NCBI RefSeq assembly: GCF_000220395.1
Contig: NW_004086149.1
Coordinates: 1 to 29,072 of the forward strand
Source: Ichthyophthirius multifiliis
Taxonomy: Eukaryota > Ciliophora > Oligohymenophorea > Hymenostomatida
DNA length: 29,072 bases
Direction: 5' to 3'
Made by a program: the position numbers and the translations under genes. Under the pieces are notes generated by a model, which had not been told where the DNA came from, searched no databases, and saw nothing but the letters and a program-made list of their open reading frames with translations. Every line of letters starts with the position of its first letter. Positions within the stretch are counted from its first letter, which is position 1. Of this stretch, positions 9,775 through 21,892 are shown piece by piece.

Positions 9775-12718
9775 TTAATTAATTATATATAAAAAATTAT
9801 TTAATATATTTTTTTTATTCTTAAATAATATACTTTTTGATTTTTATATCTTAAAAAATTAAAAAATAATGATATATATATATATACTAATTATTATTTT
9901 TAAATTAACATTTTTATATGTTTATATATATACTGTAACTCCTTATTAATTATAGCAATATTTCCTCAATTTGTAAATTATCAAAGATTTCTTTAATTTT
10001 ATTTATTTCCATAAATTTTATAAAACTATTGTTAATTGAATTAAAAAAAATCCTTTGTACAAAATAATATTCATTTACTAAATAATTTCTTAAATAATTA
10101 AAAATATTTTTATGATATTAAATCTAAATCAATCTTAAAAATGAATTAAATAAATTTTATATTTTTAGTATTTTCTATTTTTCGAAATCATATTTTTAAT
10201 CTTAAGCAATAATTTAATTTTTATTTCTATTACATTTACATTTTATCAATTTTTTAATATATTTTTATATTTAATAATTTAGTTAAACCATTTTTTTATC
10301 ATTTTAATATAAGCTAATGGCTTTAATCAATATTTTTCAAAAAAAAAAATTCAAAAAAATACCATAATCAAAATTTATCTTATAATAAATATATGTTATT
10401 AAAAAGATTTTCTTACAATAAATTAAAAATAAATATAAAAAAAATTTAAAATTTTATATATTTAGATTTTTTATAAAAAAATAAAATAAAAAAATAATTT
10501 CCCAAAAAGATATTTTTAAAATATATTTTAAATAAATTTATATAATATAATAAACTTAAATTATAATTTTTAACAAACAATTTAAAAAAAAAATATTATT
10601 ATTTCTTATTTATTTTTTTATAAATATCAAAACCTTTTGATGAAATTAATTAAATTTATCTATTTTTATTTATATTTTAAAATAAATGTTATTATTATTA
10701 TTTTTAAAAATGACTAAAATTATAATTACTTTGAAAATCTCTACATTTTATTTATTATTTTTTGAACAATTTAAATTTTAATTAACATATTCAAATAAAA
10801 TAAAAATTTTTATTAATAAATTGTTTTCGTTTATTTTAGTGAGTGTTAAAAAAAATGCTTAAAATTCATTTTAATTATTATTTTAATTTTCTATTTTTTA
10901 TTATTTTTTAAAATTTCTAATGTATAATTATTGTTTTTATAATTAAAATTATACCTTTTCTTAAAATAATTTTTATAGTATTTAAATACATATCTATGTA
11001 TTTTATTTATTCGCAAGGAGATTCAGATTTATTTAATAAATTTAAATATGATATTGATTCTTAAAAATCATAATTAATTATATTTTCTCCAATAAATACA
11101 TTAATAGAATTAGAATTTTAAACATTTTTTATTATTTTAGAAAGTTTATCTTATTCTTGCTTATATACGAAAGAAAATAAATTAAACAAATATTTATAAA
11201 CGTTAGTAAATAAATAAGATTCAACTGCAATCCTACAATAAGGAGAAATTTTTAAAGTTTCTGATTTTCCATAATTATAATCACTTAATATACTTTTAAT
11301 TATTTCATTTATAAATTATGATAGTTATTAAACCTATTTTTTTAAAAAATATTAAAATTAATTTATTTTTTATAATTTATATATATTTTATACAGGAATT
11401 AGTAACTTTTTAGAATACTTTTTAGGTTAATTGAATTAAGCTTTAAAATATTACAAAAAATTACTAACTTTCTTTCCTACTCCATAATTAGATTAACATA
11501 AAATTTTATAAAACATAAAATAAGAAATAGATTCTAATTCATATTTAGATTCTTTTTATGAATGATGCTGATTAAATTAAATTGCTAATTATTTTTTTTT
11601 ATTTTTTTTTTTTTTAAAAAAAATACATTTCTAATCTAATGAATTTTATTAAAATTATATATTTAACTTTTTTATTAGTTTATTTATAAATTTATTGTAG
11701 TTTTCAATAAATTATTTAGATTTTGATATATCCTATTTTATTTTATTTAAAAAAAATAAAAATATAATAATTATTTTAATATTAATACCGCACCATTTAT
11801 TTAGTATAAATTTATTGCTTTTATTTATTTTAAATGGTTAGAATATAATTTTATTTTAAATATAATCAAATTATTTTATTAAGAACATTATTAATTTCTT
11901 TAAAAAATATTTAAAATGCATTGAATCAAAGGTTTTTTAAAATATTTTACTATAACAATTTATTGAGGATTACTTTCTATAATTTTATAGTCTCTAATGT
12001 TTATTTTTAATATTATATAATATTTAATTTTGTTTACATTTTTTCAATCATCTTTTTAAACTTCTCTTCAAAAAGTCTTAATTCCATTTCTTATTAAATT
12101 TTCGTACTTAAGATTTTATATATCTTTTATTTATTTTAAATTCCCCATGTTTCTAATTTTGACTACATACTGCTCTTAACAGTTTAATTATAATTTTAAG
12201 TATTAATATTGATGTTATTATTTGCTGAATTTCTATTTATATTATAACTTATAATATGTCTTTTGTAAATAATAAAATAAATTAAAATTCTTATTTAATA
12301 ATATTTTTACTCATTATTTTCTCTTTAAAATAAAGAATTTTAAATGATTTAATTTTTTTAAAATGAGATTAAAAAACTTCTTTATTTTAACTACTCGATT
12401 AATCTATAATTATAGTAGATTAATCTTAATTATTCAACTTTAGCTAAGATATATTTTTATAAATAAAAAAAATACTATAATTTTTTTTTGTTCAATAAAA
12501 CATACATCTAAATTCAATATTGAATTCCCTAAATTTGACTTTTCGAAACCTTTTTAGATTTTTGCTCTGGATGAATCAACACTTTTCTTTTTTTATAATT
12601 AAAGATATAAAATTTGAATAATTAAATTTGAATTTAAAAAAATAAAATATTGCTTATAATGTTTATATTATACGTAACTATTATTGATATTATGGTTAGT
12701 TTTGTCTAATTGATACAT
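9771..12718 (-). CDS. VPS9-domain protein, probable Rab5-family GEF
   Basis: Start ATG at 12718 (MYQLDKTNHNINNSY). A first intron 12673-12587 is likely, giving the continuation KSVDSSRAKIQKGFEKSN; reading through is also open. The middle shows the pattern of a VPS9 domain: ISPYCRIAVESYLFTNVYKY, then YDFQESISYLNLLNKSESPC and EQIKYIDMYLNTIKII (about 11260-10960). A second block KPLAYIKMIKKNG (about 10325-10285) fits the domain's second half, after a poorly resolved AT-rich interval and a 42-nt intron 10362-10321. VPS9 domains activate Rab5-type GTPases on endosomes. Frame breaks sit in A/T runs such as 11933-11938 and 10291-10297; at least one more near 12270 is unresolved. Coding character fades after about 9930. 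The frame then stays open to a TGA at 9773-9771 overlapping the next gene's ATG, so the true 3' end is uncertain. The family call rests on pattern, not alignment. Confidence 0.55.
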
Positions 12719-13656
12719 TCAAATTAATTAGTTTAATTTTTTATTAGAATTATTTTATTTTATTCAATTAAAATAATATTTTTAAAATATTTATAAATAT
12801 TTAAAAGCATTTATTTAAAAAATAAATTAATCGAATATAAATTTGCAATATTAATTAATAAAGTATATATTTATAAAAAAAAATATTAAATGATATATAA
12901 TTAAATTAATAAATAAGATTAACTTTTTTTTTTTTGAATATAAAAAAAATTAAATATAAAATTTATTTCAAATATTTTATTCATCTCTAAATTTATTATT
13001 TGCCATTAATAACTTCAAAAAATTCAAATATATATATATATTATCAAAACAAAAATAATTCTATATTTATATAAGTATAAAATATGTTTGAACAAACATA
13101 ACAAACATAATTTAAAATATATTATTACTCACAGTAAAAAAATATATTAATTAACTTTTATAATATTTAAAAAAAAAAAAAATTATTAATTATTATATAT
13201 CAAGATTATTTTTTTTTGTTTTCTAATTAAAAAAAAATAAAAATACGAGTTTTCAAATATATTTATTTTTTGAAAATTAATTTCGACATAATTTTTTTAT
13301 TTTATATAATCTAATAAAGAGTAACATATTAATATAAAAATTAATAAAAAATTAGCTGGGTGTTTTAAAATATATATTTTTCTTTTTTTTAATAAAATAA
13401 AAATTAATATTTTTATTTAATTGTTATTTTTTATATTTTTTTTTTTATATTTAGTTTTTTTAATTTATTTTTATTTTTTGAATATTAAAATTTTTTCTTA
13501 AAGAACAATAAAACAATAATTATGATGCTAATTTTTAATTTTTTTTATGTGTATTAAATTATTATTTTAGTAAAACGAAATAGAAAATAAAAAAAACTAT
13601 TTGAATTAAAAAAACTTATAATATATAAATAGATGTATATATATTTATAATAATAA

Positions 13657-13711
<55 letters not shown>

Positions 13712-13763
13712 AAATTTAGAAAAGAAAAAAATTTAACTCAAATAAAAACTAAAAAATAAAATA
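12719..13763. other. divergent intergenic region
   Basis: About 1 kb between the start of the VPS9 gene (-) and the start of the RING gene (+). It is almost pure A/T with an (AT)n run at about 13658-13708. It must contain both promoters; no motif stands out. Confidence 0.65.
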
Positions 13764-15141
13764 ATGTCTTTCTTTCAAGAATAAAATAAAGAATAAATTT
13801 AAATAAATCTTGGAAAGAAAAAAATATTTTTCACTCATGTCTAAATTGAATAATTACATACAGATATATAAAATTCTGTTAGCAAAAAATTACCTGAACT
13901 TCCTCTATATAAACCAGAAGAAAATATGCTTTAATAATATCAGACTTACTTCACATAACTATCTAAAATTCCTTCAATAAAATAATCTTAAATATATAAA
14001 GATTTTATAAACATCTAACAAATAAAAGAAAAAAAAAATAAACTTAAACTCGCAAAAGATAATTTGCTTTTAATTATAAAGATTTAATTAAAGAAAAGAA
14101 AATGAAAAACATCTGTTTATAGTCTGAAGACTAGGAAGATTTTGAAGATGAAGATGAAGAAAATGATTAAAATTTAGGAAAATATTTCCGTAGACTTAAC
14201 AATATATAATTAAATGAACCTAACTAATCAAATAATAATTTTAAAATTACAGTCTAAAGAAACTAATATTAATAATACTACTAATAATAACAACATTTAT
14301 AATAATAAAATTAATAAAATTAATAATAAATTTACTTTTTCTAAAACTAATCACAGAAACATTAAGAAAGAAAAACTATAGAAATAATGAAAAATTATTA
14401 TAATTAAGATGATCCTATTGAATTTTAATTTTACAAAATTGCCAAAGAACAAGGATATTTTAAAAACCTACTTGAAAGGCTCCAAAATCAAAATAAATCT
14501 GAAAAGTTCTCTTGTTTATATTGCCTAGAAATGACTTTGATCCCTCTCTAGTGTAAAAAATGTAAAGTCCCTATTTGCCTAAAATGCGCTTATTAATGGA
14601 AAAGTAAAAAAAATGAATGTCCTATGTAATGTACTGCTAATTAATGGGAGTTAGAAGGGTTATCAAAAGAAGATATTAACATTTTTTTCAATTAATGTAC
14701 TTTTTCGTGTACTTATAAAGATTGTGGATGTAAGAAAAATATTAGTATAATGAAAATAAAAAAACACGAAATAAAATGTTAATTTTAAGATAAAAAATAT
14801 GTAAAAATTGTCTTTTTGAAGGAACAAACAAACACGATTGTTTAAAAATAATAAGAAAAAAATATGAAAAAATGTAAGAGGATATGAATAATTACTAAGA
14901 AAAAGTTGAAGTATAAATAGAAGATTTAACTAACTAAATTACATAATTAAAATAAAAAAATAGTTACTTGGAAAACCAAAATATATTCGGGTATAGAAAT
15001 TAAAATAAATACTTAAATTTAGGAAGACCATAGAGAGCTCTTTTTTAATCAGGAAAAGTAAGTTTTGGAGATAATAATTAAAAAAATCCTAATATTAATA
15101 TTATTAATAATAATAATATTAATAATAATATAAATAATAAT

Positions 15142-15187
<46 letters not shown>

Positions 15188-15318
15188 TTAATAATAATAA
15201 TAATTTTAATAATGAAAGTTAATAAATTAAAGAAAATAGTGATAATTTCTTTTAATGTTATTAATTTAATTTTTTATAAGATTAAAAAAATTACTATGAT
15301 TTTAATATTTTCAAGTGA
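13764..15318 (+). CDS. RING and TRAF-type zinc-finger protein, probable E3 ubiquitin ligase
   Basis: Start ATG at 13764 (MSFFQEQNKEQIQ); stop TGA at 15316-15318. A C-terminal-half RING finger begins at 14513: CLYC, then QCKKC, ICLKC and ECPMQC give eight cysteines with spacing typical of TRAF-like RINGs. It is followed by a TRAF-type zinc finger (CTYKDCGC, KKHEIKC, CKNCLFEGTNKHDC). A short coiled coil (YEKMQEDMNNYQEKVEVQIE) and an Asn-rich tail encoded by an (AAT)n repeat complete it. RINGs of this type recruit ubiquitin-charged E2 enzymes; the substrate is unknown. Before the RING lie an acidic patch (EDFEDEDEEND) and an Asn-rich linker. Four frame changes are needed: near the A-runs at 14029-14038, about 14375 and 14792-14797 (each one base short), plus one extra base near 14239-14248. 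The zinc-ligand spacing across 14792-14797 supports sequence error rather than decay. Confidence 0.85.
15083..15212 (+). repeat. (AAT)n repeat encoding an Asn-rich tract
   Basis: A largely perfect AAT run with a few ATT and ATA interruptions, in frame within the RING gene, where it encodes a long asparagine stretch in the C-terminal tail. Confidence 0.9.
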
Positions 15319-17635
15319 TTTATTATAGTTATTTTTTCTATTTATTTGAAATTTCTACTTTTATTTTATTAAAAAGATTTTTTTTTTTGATTTTAAAAGA
15401 AAAATCAAGAATTATGAATAAAATATTATATAATATATTTGGTTCAATTTTTTTTAATTAAATATATACTTTTGTAATTGTTTATTTGTTTTAGATATTA
15501 CTAAATATAAAATAATTATTTTATTTTTTTTATTTATCCCTATTATTAAGTAAAAATTTTTTTTTTTTTTTTATAAATAATTTTTTTTTTAATTTAAATT
15601 TTATTTTTTAATATTTCTTTATTTTAATCTATTTTGAAAATAATTATAAAAAGTTCATTTGTGCTTTTTTCTATTAGTTATTTTTTTATATTAATAATTT
15701 TTATTATTAATCTTTGAATAATATTTATCTTTTATCTCACTAAAAAATGATATTATCTAATAAAAAAATATGCTTTATTACATTATTAATTTAAATATTC
15801 ATATATATTATTAAATAATATTTAATTTAAATTTTTATAAATATTTATATTTTGATTTTCATTAATTTAATATAAAAAATATTTTTTATAATTTTTTTCA
15901 AAATAAAATAAAATAAAATTCATTTACTTCTAATATTAATGAATATAAAAATAAAATATTATTATTTTGTATATTATGATAAAAATATTATTATAAATAA
16001 TATTTTTAAAATTTATTGTCTATTAGTAATAAAAAAAAGATATTCGAATATTAAAATTAAAATATTTAAATATTAAAATTTCAATTATTAATTTTTAATA
16101 TTATTTTTTATTATATTTTCTGATTTTATATTTTTAAATAATAATATGATGAAATATAAACATTATAGCTTTTTATTGATTAAGTATTTTAAAATATATA
16201 CAGAAAAATATATATTCTAAAAAGTAAAAATATATAAAATACTTGTATAATTTTTATGATTTTTTGTTGGAATATATAAAAAAATTCATGTCATATTATT
16301 ATAAAAAAGAAAATATAAAAATTTTTTTGATAAAATTTTTATAAAGAATTTTTATCAATTAATTATTAGATTATAAAATTTCATAGTAATTATATACTAA
16401 TAAAAATTTAATTAATACTTTATTTGAACATTTTTTTTTTTTTAAAAAATAGATTTAATAATTAAAAGAAAAATAAAAAAAATAAAAAAAAGATAGATAT
16501 TTAAATTTAATATACAAGTAATCATTAATATTGAAAATGATAATCAAATATATTATAAAAAATCAAAAATCATCATTATTATAATAGTTTTAAAATATAT
16601 AAAAATATTATAAAATATAAATATAAAAATATAATTATATACAAAATAAAATAAATATATAAATATTAAAAATATATAAATATTTATATATATATTTACA
16701 TAAATTATTTATTTTTTATATATATAAATTATTTTAATTTTTATAAATTTTTAATAAATTAATTTAAAATTAATTATAATATATGATACAAAATATTTAC
16801 TTTTTTAAATTTATTTTATAAATAATTAAAAATGGAAAATTTTGATTTATTATTAATTTTTTTATTATTATTTATTAAAAATTTATAATAAAAATATTTA
16901 TAAGTAATTATTTATACGTATAAAATATATTATATATTTATAAATAAATATTTTTTATATATTTAAAATAAGCATTTTTAATATATTCGATTATTAAATA
17001 ATACAATTTTTCATTATATATAAATAGTTTTTATTTTAATTAAATAAAAATATTAATACAAATCTAATAAATAAATTTTACATTTTATTATAAAATATCT
17101 TTTATTAAATTTAAAATTTCATAAATAAAAGTTCAAATTAATTTACATAATTTCTTAAAATAAAATTTCTATAAAATTTTCTTAATAAGTCAAATTAATA
17201 ATAATTAACAAAACTAATCATCTTTCAAATAAAAAAAAATGTTTTTTAAACTAAAATTATATAATTATATATAATAGCAAATAATAATGAATTTTGTATA
17301 ATTTATAATAATTAATTGATAAAATATAAAAATATATTATATAAATTTTCTAAATTAATAAAATGTATATATTTTTAAAAAATAATTATTATTTTTATAA
17401 AAAAAAAGAAAAAGAAAAAAAGAAGTAATAGTAGTTTTAGTAGTTATTAAAGAAATATTATCTAAAAACTTATATGCATATATATAATTATTATGCGAAC
17501 TTTTTATTGTATTTTATCATATTTTTGAGTTTTATTATAATTAGCATTTTTTTTATTGAAGCCATATTAAATTTAAAATGGATAATATTATACTTTTTTT
17601 GATATTAATTAGATTGATTAAAATATTCTTTTAAT
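15319..17635. other. long AT-rich stretch with no recognisable gene
   Basis: About 2.3 kb of nearly pure A/T with many homopolymers. I read both strands with the ciliate code and found no conserved motif, no run of G/C-bearing codons and no RNA gene. A small low-complexity AG/GT-bearing patch near 17400-17450 is not interpretable. Confidence 0.6.
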
Positions 17636-18523
17636 ATGAATAAAATTGAATATGCTAAAAATAATAATATTTCAAATAATCAAATTTTATATTCTTTATC
17701 AGTAATTCAAATATTTACTATTTTTATTGTTTTTTTCATAAATTTATTATTCTTAATTCTATCAGATAATTTAGTTCAGGTACTTCATTTTAAAATAATC
17801 TTTAATATTGTCATTAATAAAGTTTTAATCATATTTAAATAACAATCCATTTTAAATTTAGGTAATTTAGATGTATTTTTAGTTATAAATCTATCCCCAG
17901 TATACAATTTCGAATTTTATCCTTTTTTAAAAAAACCCAAAAAGAAGAATAAAATAAAGAATTATAAAAAACAAAGACATAATTAAAAAAAAAAAAAAAA
18001 AAAAAACTAAAATGAATTTTTTTAAAATTAAAAAATAAAAAGTTACAAAAAAATAATAATAAAACATTATATATATAAAAATATAAATATAAATAGAAAA
18101 GTTAAAAATAAATAATAGTTTATAAATATTTCCTTTTAATATATAAAAATATAATTTCAATTTTTTTAAAAAATTCTTAGTGTACTTTATATTAATTATT
18201 AATCTTATTTATTAGTACAACCTTTAGATTATTTTAAATATATAAAAATTAAATAAAAAATATTTCCTTAAAAGCATAATAATTTATCTTATAATGAAAC
18301 TTCCCTTTAAAATATTATATATACTATAACTATATAATCTTCTTAAAACTGTTTTAAAATATATTATTCTTAAATATATAATAAATAAACTAAAAGACAA
18401 CAAACATAATTATATTTAATAAAAAAATATTTGGTATTTTATATTTTTTTTAATAATAAGAAAATGTAAAATAAACAGATGAGTTTATAAGAATATGAAT
18501 TAAAAATAAATTAAAAAAAATGA
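17636..18523 (+). CDS. possible membrane protein ORF, doubtful
   Basis: Under the ciliate code a 295-residue frame runs from ATG 17636 to TGA 18521-18523. The N-terminal part has one clear hydrophobic segment (residues about 22-43, LSVIQIFTIFIVFFINLLF), followed by LDVFLVINLSPVYNFEFYPF and a very basic stretch written largely by an A-run of 22. The later part contains a plausible segment (LVQPLDYFKYIKIKQKIFPQ). Against it, in DNA this AT-rich TGA is rare and long open frames arise by chance, there is no family match, and the 22-base A-run makes the downstream frame unreliable. It could be a real gene with undetected introns or a chance ORF. Confidence 0.3.
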
Positions 18524-19505
18524 AAAAACTAAGAAAATTGAAAATGAAATAAATAGCAAGTATTATTTTTTTTATATATATATTTTCTTTTAATTTATTT
18601 GTCAAAAAAAGGAAAAAAAACAAAATATATAATTAAAATTTAAAATAAATATAATGATATAAATAATTATTTGAATAAAATTAAAATAAATAAAAATTTA
18701 AAAGTCATTTTATTAGATAAAAGATATAATATATGTATTTTTTGATAAAAAAGCTTTTATAAAATTAAAAAATAAATTAGATTAATAATTAATATAAGAA
18801 AAAAATGTTGAATTTTGTTAAAAATTAAAAAAAAAAAAAATATATAAATCATAATAGTAATGTTTTAAAAATAATAAATAAATAATATTTAAAAGAATAA
18901 CAAACAAAAAACATAAATAAATATTAAAATACATTTTATTAGAACAAAAAAAAATATTAATAGGTTTAAATAAAAACTTATGAAATCAATTTTATTAAAA
19001 AAATAAAATAATAAAATAGCTAAATAAAATAAGGAAATAAAAAAATCTTTGTAAATAAAGAAAAAAAATTATTGTTATAAAATAAATATAAACATATATA
19101 AATATATGAAAATAAAAAAAAAAAATATATAAAAAAATTTTATTTATAAAATATAAAAGAAAAAGAAAAATTTACAATATAAAATATTTATAAGAAAAAA
19201 AAATACAATTAAAAAAAAAAATAAAAATAAAAATAAAATAAAAATAATTTTAATATATATATATATTAAATATATAATTATAAATATATATATATATATA
19301 TATATATTTTCATTCATTTTTTTTAAATATATTTAAATTAAATATTATGTTTTTTTTTTTAATAAATATTAATACATTTTTATATTCATTCTTTCTTTTT
19401 TCATTTCTTTATATTTCTTATAATATTTTTTTCTTAAAAGAAAAAATCAAAATCAAAAATATTATTTTTTTTTAATAAAAAAAAAGAAATGTTTTAAATT
19501 TTTTT

Positions 19506-19685
19506 TCATTGGTATGTAGTCAAAAACCTTTTTATCTACCTAGTCTTGAACCTTCTTGTATCATCTTATAAAATTTTAACCATTTCAAATGTGATTATTT
19601 ATAGAACATAAAAAAATTTTTTTTTAATATAGCTTCGGCAGAAAAAATTCTTATCTAACTCATCTTTCACCTTCTGATAAAATAA
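19506..19685 (-). CDS. possible terminal exon or gene remnant
   Basis: A minus-strand frame ending at TGA 19508-19506 reads with better codon composition than its surroundings, for example QKVKDELDKNFFCRS and FEMVKILQDDTRRFKTRQ. No start codon or convincing upstream exon was found. The patch also contains two related sequence blocks 120 bp apart, so it may be a degenerate repeat rather than a gene. Confidence 0.2.
19522..19680. repeat. imperfect direct repeat, two copies about 120 bp apart
   Basis: Blocks at about 19522-19562 and 19642-19679 share the plus-strand pattern A-run, ATCTA-CT, TCTT and ACCTTCT with matching spacing. They are more complex than the local background. Origin unknown. 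Confidence 0.45.
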
Positions 19686-19834
19686 TTTTTAAAATTTAAC
19701 TTAAATAAAATAGTACTTATTTTAAGTAATTAATTTATATTTTTAATACTAGATCTGAAAAAAAATAAAATTTATATAATAATAATAATAAAAATAATAA
19801 TAAAAATATTAATAAAAAAAAATAATAATAAATA

Positions 19835-19843
19835 ATAATAATA

Positions 19844-19890
<47 letters not shown>
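19835..19890. repeat. (AAT)n microsatellite
   Basis: A run of AAT triplets. The minus-strand open frame through it is a poly-Leu artefact with no codon diversity. Confidence 0.9.
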
Positions 19891-19900
<10 letters not shown>

Positions 19901-20553
19901 TATATAATAATAATAATATTAATAAATATAATTATTATAAAAATAAAAAACATTTTTAAATAATTACTATAATTATAATAATATCAATAATACTAATTTT
20001 ATAATTTTTTTAATTACTTTAAATTTATAGTATATTAATTTGATAATATTAAAAATAATTGATATTTTAGTTTTTTAATTTTATATATTTTTATATATTT
20101 ATTGTATATTTTTATATTTATATATATTTTAAATTTTGTTTTATATATTCAATAATTACATACTACTTAAAATGTATCCTGATTTCATTTAATTTATATT
20201 TAAACAACTATAATACATTCTAATTATTATATGTTTTGATTTTTTTTTCATTTAAATTAATATTCTCTATTACTTCAAGTTAATAAATATGAAAATATAT
20301 AAAATAATATTTTCTATTTATTTTTTTAATTTATTAAAAATTTGAACTAATTTTTTTAATTTTATTTTTAAATTCATATTATAAATTAAATTTAAATTTA
20401 TAATTTTTTTTAAAAAAATATTTTTTTTTAAAAAAAAAAGTAAAATAATTAATTATTTAGTAATAAATTAGTGTAATATATATAAAATACAAAATAAACA
20501 AATAATATACAAAAGAATAATTTTATATTTATTTTAAATAAAATAAATCCCAA

Positions 20554-21892
20554 TCAAATTTATGTAAAATAACTAAAAAATAATTAAGAAGTTTAATTAA
20601 ATTTTGGAAGAGAAAACTTCCTTATAATCGCCACTAAATTCTTATTACTATTAAGCATTTAGTTTTTATATTATTTTATTTATTCAGCAAGTTCTTATTT
20701 TTTAATTTAATATTCTTATTCTATATTAACATTATTATTATTATTGTTTTTTTGGTTAAAGTACCATTAATCAATATAGAAATTTTATGATTCTGAGTAA
20801 TTTTCAATTTCTTGATTTTATTTTTAATAAACAATCCATGATTCATTAGCTTTTTTAAGAATTTCATACATTTATTTAGCACATTATTTAAGGTTTTATA
20901 CTGAATATCCTGTATATTATTATAGTTTATCGTTCCAAAGTATTGGGTTATTAAAAATATTATTAATTAAATAAATAGTACTCGCAGCTTATAGAGAGGG
21001 AGAAAAAGAAACCATTGAATATTCAATTAAGCAAAGCTCAATTAAATATTAAGCGCAGACTATAGAAGATTCATTAGAGATATTTAACTAAGAAAATTTA
21101 TGTAAGAATTTCAAAGGACTGGAAAAGCTTAAAGAGAAATTTATTTAAGATAAAATTTCACCTTCCATATCTAAAATTTATTATTTAGTATATAAATTAT
21201 CACAAATATATATAAAATCATTTAACTCAGGAGGATATATTTCTTCATATTTACAGGCTATAAACATTGAGGTCGATCCCAAAAGCTAAAGGTGCTCTTT
21301 TTGGATTTATTTTTTATCTAAATAGCGGTCGATTATGTTTATGGTTATATATAAGGTTTCTGGGTTTAAATTAAATTTCAAGTGGACATCTATTAGCCAG
21401 TCTATTAATATGGCACGCATACGTATTGTGATGTCTTTTTAGAATATATTCATATTTCCTTAAGGTACATAGTTTTACTATTTTTTTTTTTAATAAATAT
21501 ATGTATTTTTTTTTTATTATTATTACTTCTATTGATTTAATATAGTCGTATATTTGGGGAATATAATATTCTACTTAGTCGGGTTTTGGGGTTTTTTAGG
21601 ATTGTTCGGAAAATATTTCGTCTTAGATATTCTCTTTTCCTTCTTGGAAATGGGAAAGTTTTGTTTAAGAAGGCTTTTGGAGGTTTATTTGGTCAGTTTT
21701 AATATTATTTATTTCACGACCGAAATATCTTATGGGAAGAGGATTTATGGATGATTTTTAGGTTTGGAAAGTGTTTTAGGAATGAGGTTTGTTTGGGGGG
21801 AGTTAGTTGTTTTTTAAAAATTGGCTTTTCTTCTTATTTGAGTTTTCGAGGAATTTTATGTTTATTTGTTATTAGAAATCTTCAATGTTCAT
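20554..21892 (-). CDS. mitotic cyclin (A/B type)
   Basis: Regulatory subunit of a cyclin-dependent kinase. Two exons, 21892-21527 and 21477-20554, joined in phase over a 49-nt GT...AG intron (21526-21478), give 429 residues. Exon 1 holds the regulatory N-terminus, with a KEN box at residues 86-88 (EGKENIQ), a TPKP possible CDK site at 101-104 and the lead-in [12 protein letters not shown]. Exon 2 carries the N-terminal cyclin box with the signature [16 protein letters not shown] (from residue 142), then [18 protein letters not shown] and [15 protein letters not shown], and the C-terminal cyclin fold ([39 protein letters not shown]). A Gln/Asn-rich extension of about 100 residues follows the C-terminal fold. 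No frameshift is needed. Base composition is clearly less AT-rich than its neighbours. The KEN box predicts APC/C-dependent destruction, and the MRAIL motif predicts the hydrophobic docking patch. Confidence 0.97.

Larger units (their letters stand above)
18524..20553. other. gene-poor AT-rich region
   Basis: About 2 kb dominated by A/T homopolymers, an (AT)n run near 19283-19307 and an (AAT)n run at about 19835-19890. The only more complex patch is 19500-19690. It holds a weak direct repeat and a possible short minus-strand exon, described separately. Confidence 0.6.

Noticed and set aside
17927-18160. Minus-strand Phe/Tyr-rich ORF
   Set aside because: Composition is that of reverse-read A-runs; no motif and no upstream or downstream exon.
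19735-19953. Minus-strand poly-leucine/isoleucine ORF
   Set aside because: Reads through an (AAT)n microsatellite with no codon diversity and no start context; a repeat artefact.
21573-21600. TTTTGGGG-like sequence resembling ciliate telomere repeats
   Set aside because: It lies inside cyclin exon 1 and encodes QKTPKP on the minus strand; there is no tandem repetition and the sequence continues on both sides.
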